Source of the DNA: Diplodia intermedia | Taxonomy: Eukaryota; Ascomycota; Dothideomycetes; Botryosphaeriales; Botryosphaeriaceae | Direction: 5' to 3' | Assembly (NCBI GenBank): GCA_021495925.1 | Contig: JAKEKT010000020.1 | Coordinates: forward strand, 372,001 to 436,000 | DNA length: 64,000 bases | In this document: in pieces, positions 1-13,421 of the stretch | Layout of the letters: each line of letters starts with the position of its first letter | Numbering within the stretch: the first letter of the stretch is position 1 | Position numbers and translations under genes: made by a program | Notes under the pieces: model-generated | Told to the model about the DNA's origin: nothing | The model's input: the letters and a program-made list of their open reading frames with translations, nothing else | The model's database searches: none

Positions 1-3000
1 GAACCGGTTGACCCATGCGGTTGGTTGTAGGCATTTTTGCGCCAGCGCTGTCGCTTGGACCCTCTGGGGCGAAAGTTGTCTCGGCCTCGTGGAGAGCTGT
101 CATTGAGCGGGGAAAATGTGGAAGGTGGGCCCCTCTCTGCTGCGGGATCGATGCGCGAGATGTTGGGATGAATTGCTGATCTCAAGGGTCTGCCCTGCTC
201 AGCAAAGTATTTCTCTAGCTTGGCTGGGTTCATGACTCCTCTCGTAAACTGGGGCCCGGGAATTGCGTCCACATAGTACTTAGACCACGGGAGAGGATCA
301 ATGCCTTCGTCGGCGCACTCATCGGTGTAACTCTTGAAGTCCCTTCTCGACCTGACAATGTAATCATCCCATAGAAACGGGTGGAGGCCCAGTTCCATCC
401 TGCGCAACGAGTCCAATTGACAGCAGAGGTTCTCAAAATGCTTGCGGTTTCCGGTGTACTCAGGATAAGCCTGGCAGAATTGGTCAAATGTGTCATTCGG
501 CTTTGTGGCACCGGGATCCTTGCGAGGTGGCTCGGTTTGCCCGAGATCTGTCGGTCCTACTTCGTCGACTTTCGGAACTGGCTGTATCGCGTCGACACCA
601 CCAGGAGAGTATACCAAAGCGTCATTAGCCACAACTTGCTGAGGCCCTGTGGTGGATGCTGCTTTTTCCTCCGCGAGAGAGGGCGTTGTCAAATCACCAG
701 GAGGGTTCACTGGAGCATCGTTCGCCGCGATGTGCTGTGAGTCTGTGATGGGCAACGTCTTCTTCTCCGCGAAGAGTGGCGTGGTCGAACGAGCAGGAGT
801 CCTGACGCTGTCGGCAATGCCAAAATCTGTTTGTGGAATACTCCGGGCCCCATTGTGCGGTGGTTTTGAGTGACCGAGTAGCACTGTTTCCTCGACATGT
901 GTAGTGTCTTCAGGCGCGCTCGTACGTTGAGCTTCAGCGGCGGCAGAACCAGTTGCAGAATCTTGGAATTGTCCTTCAAGGGGGACATCTATGTCCATGG
1001 CGTCAGGAGAAACAGGTTTCGAAATGGCATCTGTTTGCATGGGTGACGATGGTGGCTGGTCATCCTCCTCAACGACTTCAGTCTTGACCTTCACAGGGGT
1101 GTTGACTCTGGAGGTGCTCGAGTTCGTGTCATTTGATATCAGTCCCCGCATGCCGGAGGTGGAAGGTTGGCGTGGCTGTGACCCACTGCCAGTATTCGGC
1201 TCTTCCTGAGCGGGTTCCTTTTTCACTTTTACAGAATACTTGGTGCTCCGTGCGCTGAGAGAACGCGCTGGTGAGGTGCTGACTTCAGATTCAGCCCGGT
1301 TAGAGGCAGAAGACGCGGAACCTTGGCGGTGAGACCCATGGCTAGGACCAACCAAATTTTCTCCGTTGGTGAAGAATTGACGCCTCACATCGCGCAGACG
1401 AGCAGAAGGATCCTGTGACATGGGCGGGTCTTGACTGAAGTGAAAATTGCTATGAGACTTTTTGGCGCGCTTGCGGGACTCATGCGGAGGTGATGGAGAT
1501 TGCGCTTCCCGCTTTATGGGTGGGTCCTTGGAACGGTGAGAGCCTTCTGTAGCGGATGTCCTACGTTGCGAAGTTCCTTCACGTCGCACCGTAGGGCTGG
1601 CAGTGGTATTCCGGTTTCGAGGTGAAAGTGAAGCTAGGGGTTGTCGCTGCGACGACCGACTAGCCTGCTCATTCTGGATCTGTCGTTCCACCATTGCGTC
1701 CTCTTGATCTGGGATCGATATCCTGCTCTCAGCACTGCCGTCGTATGTGAACACCTGTTGAGTTCTGTGCTGAGGCGCATCTGCGACCTCATACGAGCAT
1801 GATATGACCGGTGCTGAGGATGAGATGTTGTGCTCGTCACATGGCGGTGGTCGGGGCGGCTGTGTCACGGGCAAGGTCACGCCCGATATGGATGAAGTCG
1901 TCATCTGCAAGGGTCGAGGGGTTTCTGGAAGGTGCAAATGCGTGTAAGGCCTTCCAGATGAGGAGACATGCCGTGACATCCGGTTGAAAGTGTCGCCCTT
2001 ACTACTGGCCAGATTGTTCACCCGGTCGTGCGACGGTTGGTCTTGCTCGGCATATGAGAAAGCTTGCGGCACGGAAGTTTCCAGATCAGATTCGTCGTCC
2101 ATAGGATCATCTTGGAATTTGGCTTGCGGGAAGGTGTGCGGAGGCGACGAACGAATCCCAGCGGTCGAATAATGTGAACTCCTTGTTGCCATTGTCTTAG
2201 GAGATACAGCACTCTCGCCTGGATCCTGCTCCTCAGGGAGACTGCTATCCGGCGGAAGGTCTGCCAGGCGTTTCACCGTCCGAACAGGAGAAGAAGACCA
2301 GGGAATTTTCATAGTCGATTCTGGTGGTGAAGATGAAAGTATCCCCATGGCAGCATCCGCAATGGCAGGGCTCGATGGAGCATCTTCAATAGCAACTGAA
2401 CGATCTTTCGGGACCTCGGTATTGTTTTCTGCTACTCTTGATCTCCGATCATCCTCTTCTGCCTTTGCTGAAAGGTTCGCCAATACTGAACTTGGTATAT
2501 TACCCATGGGAAACCGCTGCCCAACGGGTGAAGGAAGGATCGAGTTTGGCTTCTTCAGAATGTGCTCTTGGTTCTCAGGTATCTTGCAAGCTGAACGAGT
2601 AGCAGGCAGCACGCAGTTCCAACGGGGATGATGAAAAAGTCGCTCTTTGCATTTTTGAGAAGCTTGCAGCGTCCGATCCTTTTCAACTGTTGGAAGCACG
2701 CTTGGAAGGCTAGAATTCGTCGTAGTGACGGTCGAGCTACTGACCACCGGGATCTGATACGAGGTAGGGGTGTTATTTGGGTTGCTAGCACCTTTGGGCA
2801 CTTGTACGTCTCCGGATAATCCGCTTGCTTGGGAAGCGCTGCTCTCACCCAGGCCAGGCTGCCCGATCAGATCTTCGGATTCCCCAAGATCATTTGCACC
2901 ATTGCTTTCCTCATCCAAGCCGACAGGATCGGGAATATCTTCAACGTGCATGACTTGATCGGCCACTTCTCCATTCTCTTCTTCAGCCACGTTCTGCAGT

Positions 3001-3985
3001 GCACCTTTCTTGGGAGACCGACTCTTTGGGTGTGGCGATGGTGAGCTTGTATGTTGACGCGCTGTCTTTGGCCGAGCAGGTGGAGGCATCGAGGCATCTA
3101 CTGGTACGTGATGTCCGCGCGGTTGGCCTATAAGTGAAAGCACTGCCCGGGCATCTGTCGACTTGGTTTGCACTTGATTCCATGCGTTCGCAACCGGCTC
3201 GCTCTTGATGATCATAGGCAGTCCAAGCCTGGCGCCATGTGCCCTCTTTTGAGGAGAAGGCGCCTGAGAAAACGGCGCCTGAGTCCCGAATTGGCTTTGG
3301 CTAGCTTCTGATGGTTCTCCTTGAGATAACACCTCGTCGTCAGAATCTTCCGGTGTACCTTCCGATGCTGAGTCGTCTGACTTTCTCTTGTGAAAACGCT
3401 TGAGCAGTCCTTTTATTTTCCGCGACATCTTGACTGGTCTCGGATGGCCATATACAGCAGCGCCGTTGCCACCTGCGAATTCGGCATCTGCCAGAAGAAG
3501 ATGGATTGGATCCTCATCACTAGTGTTGAAGCGGGGCACAATTATTCCGAACTTTTTGAGCCTGATCATACCACCTTTGGTGCCTTGCGTAATGCTACGA
3601 TTCCGTTTCTCTTCGAGATGACACCGCAAATCCCTGGAAAATCTTATCTTGATCGAGGTTTCGCTGTCCGACACGATCGCGTCAATGGGTTCGTCGTCTT
3701 CGACTTGAGTAAACTAGCAAAGAGTGAGCAATGCGGTCTTTTGACAGTGATGATACGACCGACCTCTACAAGCTGGACTAACGCTTTGTCGCAAACGTTT
3801 CGGTAGACTTCGATTCGGAGGTTGCTTCCATCATCCTCGTACATTGCTTCAAGCGTCTGTGATGCGGTATACTTCGCCTTCTGGCTTGAATCCATCTCCC
3901 AGTACCCCATGGCACTTTCAAATTCATCTTCCACTGCTTCGGCGAGCCATGGCTGCAGAGCGCCGTAAGGTTTGGCAGCCGACAT
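1..3985 (-). CDS. Est3/TPP1-like telomere (shelterin) protein, partial
   Basis: Large minus-strand gene that runs off the left edge, with about 1,311 residues visible and no stop. Exon 1 is 3764-3985 (ATG at 3985). A 50-bp intron (3714-3763, GT...CTAG, branch-like CTCAC) restores one frame that stays open to base 1. Residues 1 to about 130 look like the Est3/TPP1 OB-fold: an N-terminal LQPWLAEAVEDE segment, then LVQLVEFTQVEDDEPIDAIV, SDSETSIKIRFS and RSITQGTKGGMIRLKKFGI. A long Ser/Pro-rich, probably disordered middle follows. A conserved block lies at about residues 1146-1240, with YPEYTG, LHPFLWDDYIV and PLPWSKYY. The visible end is Arg-rich (RPRGSKRQRWRK). In yeasts, Est3 and TPP1/Tpz1 bridge telomerase and telomere-bound proteins. 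The family call rests on remembered motif patterns, so the telomere role is an inference. The gene is divergent from FAB1, with 750 bp between starts. Confidence 0.66.
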
Positions 3986-4735
3986 TGCCTTGACAGTGTG
4001 GTTAGGAAATTGCCTTGACTAATGCAGCATTGTATGTCGAGCAATTGGTGGGGGCGCGCGCAGCGACGCTTGGTAGGAGCGGAGGGCGCCTCTCAACGCA
4101 GAATCGGCACAGGCAGGGTGGACAAAAGAGACAGCGCGCATCGATATCGCCGAAAGGGTGGTCTGCTTGCGTGGGATTCGAAAAGGTATCGAGAGCGCGT
4201 GCGGATGTCGAATGGAAGCGGCAGCGGCGGCGATGGGTGCGAGCGGCGATGGAGCAGTCGCGGGAGACGCGCGGGGGAAGCGGGCGACGCGCCCAGGCGT
4301 GACGCGGTGGGCTCGAGTCATGGCAAAGTCGGGCAGGCACGGTGGCACGGCAGGGTCCAGTGCCGCACGGCGAAAAGGCCGGGCCGGGCTGCAGGCAGCT
4401 GGGATGGCAGCTGCGCCGGCGTCATCTGCCAAGCTCGCCTTGCGGATCGTCCCCAGCCCACGCTTGTTGTGCTGGTGGGTGAACGTGCACCCACTTCTCC
4501 AGTGTCCGCACCAGAACTCAGAACTCACTCTCCTCCACGCCAGCTGCCCATGCCTGAGCAAGCGGTGCAGCCCGCCACGGCCCACGAGCCCGTCGCTACC
4601 CTTGAACGCTCATAGCACCTCTGCCCGCCACCCCGCCGAGTCAGTCGCTCCCCGATCTTCATGAGAATCACGCGCCGCCCGTCTCCATATCGTGTCTCTT
4701 GAGTCCTGATGCTGTAGCCACCCGTCCCCAGCACC
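3986..4735. promoter_or_regulatory. Shared divergent promoter region, Est3/TPP1-like gene and FAB1
   Basis: This 750-bp gap separates two divergent starts and must hold both promoters. It is GC-rich, with a pyrimidine-rich stretch just before FAB1. I see no convincing TATA box. The ORFs of up to about 197 codons that cross it on both strands have low-complexity Arg/Ala-rich composition and no recognisable domain, so I do not call a gene. Confidence 0.4.
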
Positions 4736-7700
4736 ATGCCCTCTTCCCACTTCCAGGATGCACCCAGCCCGTCCACCTCGACCCTGCGCCTCTCGCTCGG
4801 TCCTCTTGGGCGCACATCCCGCAGAGGGTCCATTGCCTCGCTTTCCTCCCGCGCCCCGGTGGACAGGGAAGTTCTGCGGGAAGCGCTGGACCAGATCCAC
4901 ACCTCCGCCTCGCGCTCCGAGACCCTCACCACCTTCGACCAGTTTGCCTCGCCGCCGCCGCCGTCCATTTCTGAAAGCAAGGGCATAACCGGGGACCTGG
5001 TGCAGGGAGGGCTGAGCGGGCTGTATAATAGGTTCAGAACTTCGGTCGGAAGAGGCAAAGACATTGCTGCGACTCCAACCAGCCCCACCGTTGGCTACGA
5101 TAGCGATGGATCCGTGGCCAGCTCTAGGGCGAATGGCAAGCGCAGGAGCATAGCAGGAACGACCGTGTCTTCGCCCGTCCTCTTGTCGTCGCCGCCGCCG
5201 TCGCACATCCACTCTCCCCTGGTGAACACCTTCAAGGACGCTCTTCCCGTATCCTCTGAGACCTCCAGTAACTCGCGTGCTTCGATAAGCACTCCCCAGT
5301 CTCCCCTGCCTCTTCAAGCCAAATCGAAGCCGCTTCTGTCTCTCGCGCCTGTTGAACATGCCATGGGAAGGGCTCATAGCAGCTCTAGGTCCGGATCAAT
5401 ATCTGAACAGCATCTTGTCAGACGGTCAAGCCATTCCACAACGTCATCGCAGATGGAAAGGAATGCCCCACTTCGGAGCATACCCCGGAGCCAGCCAGAT
5501 CAACAGCCCGACAGGTCACGGCCCTCGCTTGCCAGTCGAATGTCGGAGGATGACGACTCCAGCGTGTTTGGGGAAGAGGACATGGTCCTCGTGGACGAGC
5601 TTCCCATGAACGATGCCGGGAGCTTCTTTGCCGCTCGCTCTGACCTTTCGCTGGGCCAGCCAGGGCCGGTCGTACACAGCGCCCCCCTTACAAGAAAGAA
5701 CAGCTCGACAGCGCAGACTAGCTTCCCGAGAGATACAAATGAAGCGCTCCCCGGACAACCAAGCATCAGCGAAGCGCACAGCGAGGGCACCATGAAGAAC
5801 CTCAGCCCAGACACACCCACTTCTGCAATGAGTGGTGGTACTTCCAGACCGCCCATGGTATCCATTGGCCCGTCGCACTTACCGGGTTATCGCCCATCTC
5901 GTGCGTCGTCATCGGACGGCATGAGTTCGCTCACGACAGTCGCTCCGGCGCAGCCCCGCCATGCAACCTTCCAGCAACCTGACGATCACCACCGATCTGT
6001 TTCTCAGACCAGGCAACCTGATATGCGGAGTAGCAATAGCACCCTTGCTCAGATGAAGCGCCGGGTCCTCGGCAAGGAGTTCTGGATGAGGGACGAGAAC
6101 GCAAAGGATTGTTTCTACTGTGGCGAGGTCTTCTCTACCTTTCGCAGGAAGCACCACTGCCGGACGTGCGGCCAGATCTTCGACGCAAAGTGCACGTCAT
6201 TGGTTTCCGGGAAGGTCTTTGGGCAGTCCGGAAACATCAGGGTGTGCAAGCCGTGTGAGGCCATCATCAACGGAAACGAAGACGATTCCTCGGATTACTC
6301 AGAAGATGCCGATCAGAGTTCTCTCTTCGAGAGCGAGGCCTTGTCGAAGCCGCTTAATCGGAGAAGCTCGATTGGCACGGATGCGTCCAAAGGAGACGTT
6401 GCCAAGGGACCGCCAGGCTCACAGGGTGTCAAGGCAAGGGACCATACCAAGATCGGGACGCCGATGATGAGTATACCTACGTCGCGAAAACCAGGCGAGA
6501 AGAGACTGCGGTCCGCGGTAATTGAGTTCAACACAGGCCATCCAGCCCTGCCGCGACCGAGCTCGTCGAGAAGCCTCCGGTCGCTCAGCATGAGGCCGCT
6601 GTCGTCGTCGGGGCACCGAAGGCACCACTCGCGACACCAGCACATGCGCAGTCTGAAGGACGAGCGTGCGCCGTTCCACCGGCACCAGACAGAAGAGCTC
6701 GAGAAGCGGTCGATGCTCCCCGCCTTCCATAACGACAGCATCATCGACCCCGACCTCGCTGCGTTCATGTCTGACGAGGACTCCAGCGAGGACGAGACGC
6801 CCAGCATTTTCGCGGCGCTGAGCAATGATCCGCAAGAGACGAACGAGGGCGACAGGAACGGCCTCGGCGGGCTCCTGTCGGTGATCAAGAAAGGCAAGTC
6901 ACGCGCGGGCGACCGAAGTATCGCAGCCCAACTGGCAGCCCCAATGCGCGACTTTGACGCGGCCAGCATTTCCAGCCGGCACATTCCCCGCCACAACCGC
7001 CGCCGCAACCTCAGCGTCAGCAGCATCACCCACAGACCGTCGCCGCGGCGGACCAAGAGCAACAGCCTGCTCAAGCCCTTCGGCATCAACCTCGCAAGCA
7101 TCGTGGGCGGCCAGTCCGGCATGTCAACCCTTGCCCAGGTCAGCGGCAGCGGTTCCAAGATGGTTCGCAGCGCTTCGATGCGCGGCGAGCACGCGCCTGC
7201 CGTCGAGCTCAATCGAGCAAGCCTGCAGCACGTCCGGAAGCTTCTGCGGCAGATGCTCCAGGATTCGCATGTCGCTGCGGCTTCGAGCTGGGAGAAGGCC
7301 TTGACACCAATCCTGCTGCGATGCACCGACGACGTCAACCCCGACGTGCAGCGCAGCGACGACATCGATATCCGACACTACATCAAGCTGAAAAAGATCC
7401 CGGGCGGCAGGCCAGGCGACACCTCGTACATTTCAGGCGTTGTCTTCACCAAGAACGTGGCACTGAAGAGCATGCCCCGGAGCATCCCCCAGCCACGCGT
7501 GCTCATCGTCACCTTCCCTATTGAATATGCCCGTCACCAGCAGCACTTCATGAGCCTTGAGCCAGTCATAGCACAGGAACGAGAGTTCCTGCGCAACCTT
7601 GTTGGCCGCATTGCTGCGCTCAATCCTCAGGTTCTATTTGTTCAGCGCAACGTCTCCGGCTTGGCCTTGCAGTTCTTGGAGGAGGCCAACATCACCGTTG

Positions 7701-10700
7701 TCCACAACGTCAAGCCATCCGTTCTCAATGCCGTCTCTCGCTGTCTCCAGATCAGAATGATTTCATCCATCGACAAACTGGCGACCGATCCTTCGACCCT
7801 GGGCCAGTGTCAAAGCTTCGACGTCAAAACTTACGTGCACGGACGCGTCAAAAAGACGTACATTTATCTGTCGGGATGCAAGAAGGAGCTTGGCTGCACC
7901 ATTGTTCTCCGCGGTGCAGACACCACCACGTTGAGGAAGCTCAAGCAGATCACCGAGTTCCTCTGCTACGTCGTGTACAACCTGAAGCTGGAGACCTGCC
8001 TCATGCGCGATGAGTTCGTGTTGATCCCGTCCTCTATAGACGGCACCGATGCCAAGAGCGGGAAACAATCAGTCGAGCTGACTGCCCAGGGTGGCGAGAT
8101 CGCGAAACCTGCGGCGTTGTCCGACATGAATGCCAGCCTGGAGAAGAACCCAACCATCCAGGTCCAGGACGAAACGGGGCAGCCTACAGATGCACAGGCC
8201 GACGATGCCACATCGATCCAAACCTCGGAGCTATCACAAACACGGTCCGATGTACAACAGCAATATCAAGACCAAGGCCAACCCTTGGAGCATACTCAAG
8301 AGCGGGCTAAAGCTATCACTGCGAGCCAAGAGCTGATGATTCCCGAGGATGTGCCCATGCCCTCCTTCTATGGCGACATGGTGGAGAAGCACAGGACCAA
8401 GATTCTGTCCGCTTCGCCCTTCATCAGATTCATGCAGCCATACCTCCTCACGCAGGCAAGAGAACAGGAGCGACGCCTTGCCTACCTCAGGCGCTTGCGA
8501 GACCAATACAGTCAGATACAGGATGAGGACGGCGGGGAACAAGATTCACATGAAAGATTCGAGCTTGTGCAGCCGGAGATGGTCCACACAGTCGTGCAGA
8601 AGGCTTCGAGGCAGGTCCGCGATTTCCTACACGCCGTGCACGATGCGGAATACGACAAGGCGATGCACAACTACCTGACCCAGAAGAGGCAGTGGGAGGC
8701 CTACCTCGCAGCTAACAGCGACCTCTTCGATCCCTTCACCCACCAGAAAATTGCCGTTCTCTACAGCGTCGTCAACTCGGTGACGTCCACGCCCTGCATC
8801 GGCCCTGAGATTATCTCACTGGAATTCTACAAGGAGCACGATCTCGACCATGGCTTTGCTGCGGATTGCACGCTCGGCCAGTATGTGGAGGATCTCTGCT
8901 ACACTGCGAACCAGATCTGCACTGCGAACGGCTGTGGCAAGAAGATGGTCGATCACCACCGACATTACATCCACGGCGAAGGCCAGATGAGTGTGGTTGT
9001 CGAGAAGTACCCGTCCAAGATCCGGGGTCTTCACAACACCATGCTCATGTGGAGCAGCTGCCGCGTGTGCGGCCAGGAAACCCAGACAATCCCCATGTCC
9101 GAGAGCACTTGGAAATACTCGTTTGCCAAGTATCTGGAGCTAACCTTCTGGAGCACCAATCTGCACCCTCGAGCTGACATTTGTCCCCACGATATCCACC
9201 GCAATCATGTCCGCTACTTTGGCTTCAACAACATCGCCTTGAGAATCCAGTTCGACCCCATCGAGCTCTACGAAGTCATCGTTCCGAGGCCGACAATCGC
9301 CTGGAAGGTTGATCGCGATCTCAAACTCAAGAACGAACAGTTCTCCAGGATCGAAGATCGGCTAGACAAATTCATGGCATCAGTAAAGGCTCGCATCAAG
9401 AGCATCAGAGTCGATAGCGTTGTCCCGGAGAAGCACGAGGCATGCAAGGCGGAGATATCCAATCTCATGAAGCGCGCCAACGATGAGCAAGACTTCTTGC
9501 GGCGCAAACTTCAAGACAAGTACATGTGTTCGCGATACTACGAGATCATTCCCCTCAACCGGGCCATCAGGGCCATCCATGAGAAGGCTTTGGCTTGGGA
9601 CGAGACTTTCGCGAAATTCGAGAAGGCCTTCTTCCCGTCGGAGAAGGATATTCAACGACTTGCCGTGCTTCAGCTGAAGAAGATCTTTTTGGACCGGGAC
9701 GAATCGCAGACGTCGGTGAATTCTATAGAGGAAGGCATCGAAGAAGCACCCGTTGTATTGGATGGAGGCCAGGGAGGCGAAAAGGACGCGGAGAAAATCA
9801 CGACGCCGACTCCGACGGGCATGTCTCCGGAGCAGACTCGAGACGTGCTCGCATCAGTCGTGGAACAAGACCATAACGAGAAGGATGCAGAGAAAGCAGC
9901 CGAGGATAGCCATGGGCCCTCGCAGCCTGCTCTGCAGCCAGATGTCGATGTCCAGGACCATGCATCGCCCGTACCGCCCGCTCCGACAGTTGATCAAACG
10001 AATGTGGTTCAACGTGAGGAAGTCCGACACCTTGATCTGGCTGTCCCTGCCGATACGCCCTCGTCGCCAAAGGCTCAGTCCACGCAAGCAGTCCAAGAGC
10101 TGCAGGTTCCTGCAATGGATCTCTCAAGGACGTCCACCGCCACTGGATCCACCATCGCTCACCCGGCCCCGCTCTCCCGTGCTGTTTCGGACCTCGTTGA
10201 GCAGATGCGCGGCGGTGGAGACTACCATTCCTCGTCTTCGGAAGTAGTCCCAGAGTCGCGCATTCCGCGCCTAGTCGACATGTCGAAGCGTGAGCCTGGG
10301 TCGACGTTGATCAGCCGGGCTCAGTCATCTACTGGCATTTCACGCATGCAGCAGGCGGCCAACAATGCTTCGAGCACAACAGTGGCGACGTCAAGCACTG
10401 GCAAGTCGGATTCATCGAAGCCGAGTCTTACTGAATCAGCGCGAGCACTCGAGGAGCGCATGTCCAAACGGCTTGGCCTAGGCTCCTTACGTTCAAACAA
10501 GGGTAGCAGCCACTCAATGATCCCTCGCTCTGTCCCCAGCAAGCCAACCACTAGCCCCAAGGTCTCTACACTTGCCAAGCACTTCGAGCAGCTCAGTAAA
10601 GAATTCGAAAGACAACGTCTGCGCGAGAGGCATCAGAGGGCCGCGAAGAGTCGACAGGCACGGGCCTATCCTCTTGCCTCCTCCAAGCCTATCGTCGAGA

Positions 10701-12531
10701 TCTACCGTGACGCCGCCGATGCGGTCCAAGAGAAAGAGTCAGACGAAGACTTGACATCGGCAACGCCTCCTCCGCGCCTCAGCGCAGACACTAGCACGTT
10801 GAATGAAAGCAGCTACACCTCGACAACCACCCCAACCCTCGAGTCGCAGTCGCCTGTGGAGAAGCATCACGAAGAACCAGCTGAACACTCGAAACGAAAT
10901 GACGGTGCGGAAAGCGTTGCCGACACTGCCAGCTTGCATCAACACTCGGATGCAGAAGGGGATGCAAGTGACGTTGAGAATATCCTCGAGGACATCGGCA
11001 TTCCCGACATCGGAGACTCGGGAATACTGCCACCCATGGATTCGTCCACTGATCTGAGCATTGATCTTCCCAGGCATGAGAAGTCGTTCATGATGAAGAT
11101 GCTCAACAACTTCTGGTCGGAGCGCTCGGCCAGTGGTTGGACGCCGCTGGACTACCCGTTCGCGCCCATTGAGCATGTGTGGGAGGATTCCGATATCATT
11201 GTCCGCGAGGATGAACCCAGCTCAATCATTGCTTTGGCTTTGTCGAACGGAGACTATCAAGGCAAACTGCAGGAGTTCCGAAGCGAAAACGGCGAGTGTG
11301 GGGATTACGGAAGCGAACACAGCGCGCATTCGGAAGAGGCCAACATCGAGCACAACCTGCGGCACAAGTCCAATACGAACATCAAGTACGTCTTCCAGAA
11401 CCGCAGCGTTCGGGCTACTTGCAAGATCTTCTTTGCCCAGTCATTCGATGCCATGCGCCGCAAGTGCGGCGTAGCGGATCGCTTTGTCGAGTCCATGTCT
11501 CGGTGCTTGAAGTGGGACTCCAAGGGTGGCAAGACCAAGTCGCTTTTCCTCAAGACCCTGGATGACCGCTTCGTCCTCAAGTCACTTTCGCCAATCGAGG
11601 TTAGCGCCTTCCTCAAGTTCGCGCCCGACTACTTCTCCTTCATCCACCAGAACCTCTTCAACAACCTCCCCTCAGTCATCGCCAAGATGTTCGGCCTGTT
11701 CCAGGTCACGATCAAGAACCCTGCCAGCGGTCGTGACTTTGACTGCTTCATGCTCGTTATGGAAAACCTGTTTTATGACCGCGGCAACGACCTGCGCCGC
11801 TTCGACCTCAAGGGCTCGATGCGCAACCGCAAGATCCAGAGCACCGGCGAGCAGGACGAGGTGTTGCTGGACGAAAACTTGGTGGACATCATCTTCGAGA
11901 AGCCCATCTTCGTCCGCGAGCACACCAAGAAGACGCTCACGCTTAGCGTGTACAACGACACGCTCTTCCTCAGCAAGCAGAACGTCATGGACTACTCGCT
12001 CATGGCCGGCTTCAACGACTCGAACCGCGAGATTGTCGTTGGTATCATTGGTAAGTTCCCAACTTCCTCCACTCACCTGCAAATTGCCCTGGCCCGCCAC
12101 GTCGAAGAGAAGCAGCGACTAACGCGACCGAATCCTCACTAGACTGCATCCGCACGTACACGTGGGACAAGAAGCTCGAGACGTGGATCAAGGACCGCGG
12201 CAAGAACAAGCCGACGGTCACGTCGCCCAAGGACTACCGCCAGCGCTTCCGCGTCGCCATGTCCAGCTACATCCTGCAGGCGCCCGACTTCTGGCACGCC
12301 TTCAACACGGCCGTCCCCAGCGGCGGGCCGTCGGGCCCCTCGCAGCAACAGCACCAGCAGCAACATCAGATCATGGCCGAGAGGGCGGCCGCGGCGTTTA
12401 CGACCGGGAACGGCGAGTTGGCGTCGCCGCCGCAGGAGGTGGTGCCGGCGGCGGGCGGGAGAGAGGCGGTCGTGCCGATGGACGCGGAGGCGGAGATGGG
12501 ATTGGGGGGCATGATGATGGAGAGGGGTTGA
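4736..12531 (+). CDS. FAB1: 1-phosphatidylinositol-3-phosphate 5-kinase (Fab1/PIKfyve)
   Basis: Lipid kinase that makes PI(3,5)P2 from PI3P on vacuolar/endosomal membranes. The predicted protein is 2,567 aa from two exons, 4736-12050 and 12143-12531. The 92-bp intron (GTAAGT...CTCACTAG) joins VVGII to DCIRTYTWDKKLETW, so the open frame alone would stop early at 12142. Domains in order: FYVE zinc finger at about residues 450-510 (KDCFYCGEVFSTFRRKHHCR with paired CxxC motifs); CCT/TCP-1-like domain at about 890-1090; Cys-rich CCR region at about 1400-1530 (MLMWSSCRVCGQE, then a conserved ICPHDIHRNHVRYF); and the PIPK kinase domain at about 2210-2490, with RFDLKGS near 2355, MDYSLMAGF near 2417 and the IID metal site at the exon junction. 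A Gln/His run and acidic tail end the protein. All catalytic motifs look intact. The start is the first in-frame ATG and is followed by a conserved-looking N-terminal region (LREALDQIHTSASRSETL). Confidence 0.96.
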
Positions 12532-13421
12532 GAGGGGCTGCTGCTGTTGTGAGATGTGCAGTCGTCGGAAGAAGTTGGCGGTGCAAACCGGAATACACTT
12601 CAGCGTCGTTTCTTTCTTTTTTTCTCTCTTTCCCCATATCCCCCTATATACAAGACACGGCGGTCACGACTGTTATGCTGCATAGCGTTTGGCGCATGAT
12701 GTATCTTTTCCCTTTCTTTTTTCTTCCCCCCTCTCCTAGTACCTTCTCCACAACCGCCTCTTCTTCTCTTCGCTTGCTTGTTGTTTCTTGCTCTTTGCTT
12801 TCCTTTCCTTTTATTTTTTCCCCAGCAGGCGCTTGCGTTTTTCCTTGGGCGATATTGACGATGATGATTGAAAGATACATGATTTCCTTACCTTTATCGG
12901 TTATGCTGATGCTAATGACAAAAACGCGGCGCGGTCTCTATTTTTCGTGTTAAAGAAGTTATATCGACCATTCCATCCGAGAACATAAATGAATAGCTTT
13001 GCGATTGTAAGACGATGGACGGTGCCTTTGGTGGGCGTGAGGCGCGTGGCGAGACAGACCCTCCCTCCCTCTCCGAGGACAGTACGCAATGCCAGAAAGG
13101 ACGAGATTTCTTGGAAGAGGTTGGTTCCCAGTAAGAAATAAAAAAAATTGTTGGAGGCCAGGATGCCGAGTCAGGCCGGGCGAGGCCGATTGAGGTCAAG
13201 CAGATCTGACAGCGATACATATCGCGATGGCCAGATGCGGCGAAAGCTTATATTCACGACGGACGCAGCTTGACAATACATACGCTCGCGAGTGCGTGCC
13301 TTCAGGCCCTTCGAAGCCTAAGCCTACATCAATGATCTAGATTTTATACATACAAACGTTCTACAAATACAAGAGACGGCCACGTCTCACATACTGTCTT
13401 CCACACCGTTCGATTTCCCCT
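12532..13421. other. Convergent 3' flanks between FAB1 and ISM1
   Basis: An 890-bp gap between two convergent stop codons. It holds pyrimidine-rich tracts at about 12,605-12,830 and AT-rich segments near 12,950 and 13,330-13,370 that could serve as 3' processing signals for the two genes. No coding pattern was seen in either strand. Confidence 0.5.

Noticed and set aside
4019..4615. Overlapping 188- and 197-codon frames on both strands between the Est3/TPP1-like gene and FAB1
   Set aside because: Arg/Ala-rich low-complexity text on both strands at once is typical of GC-rich non-coding sequence.
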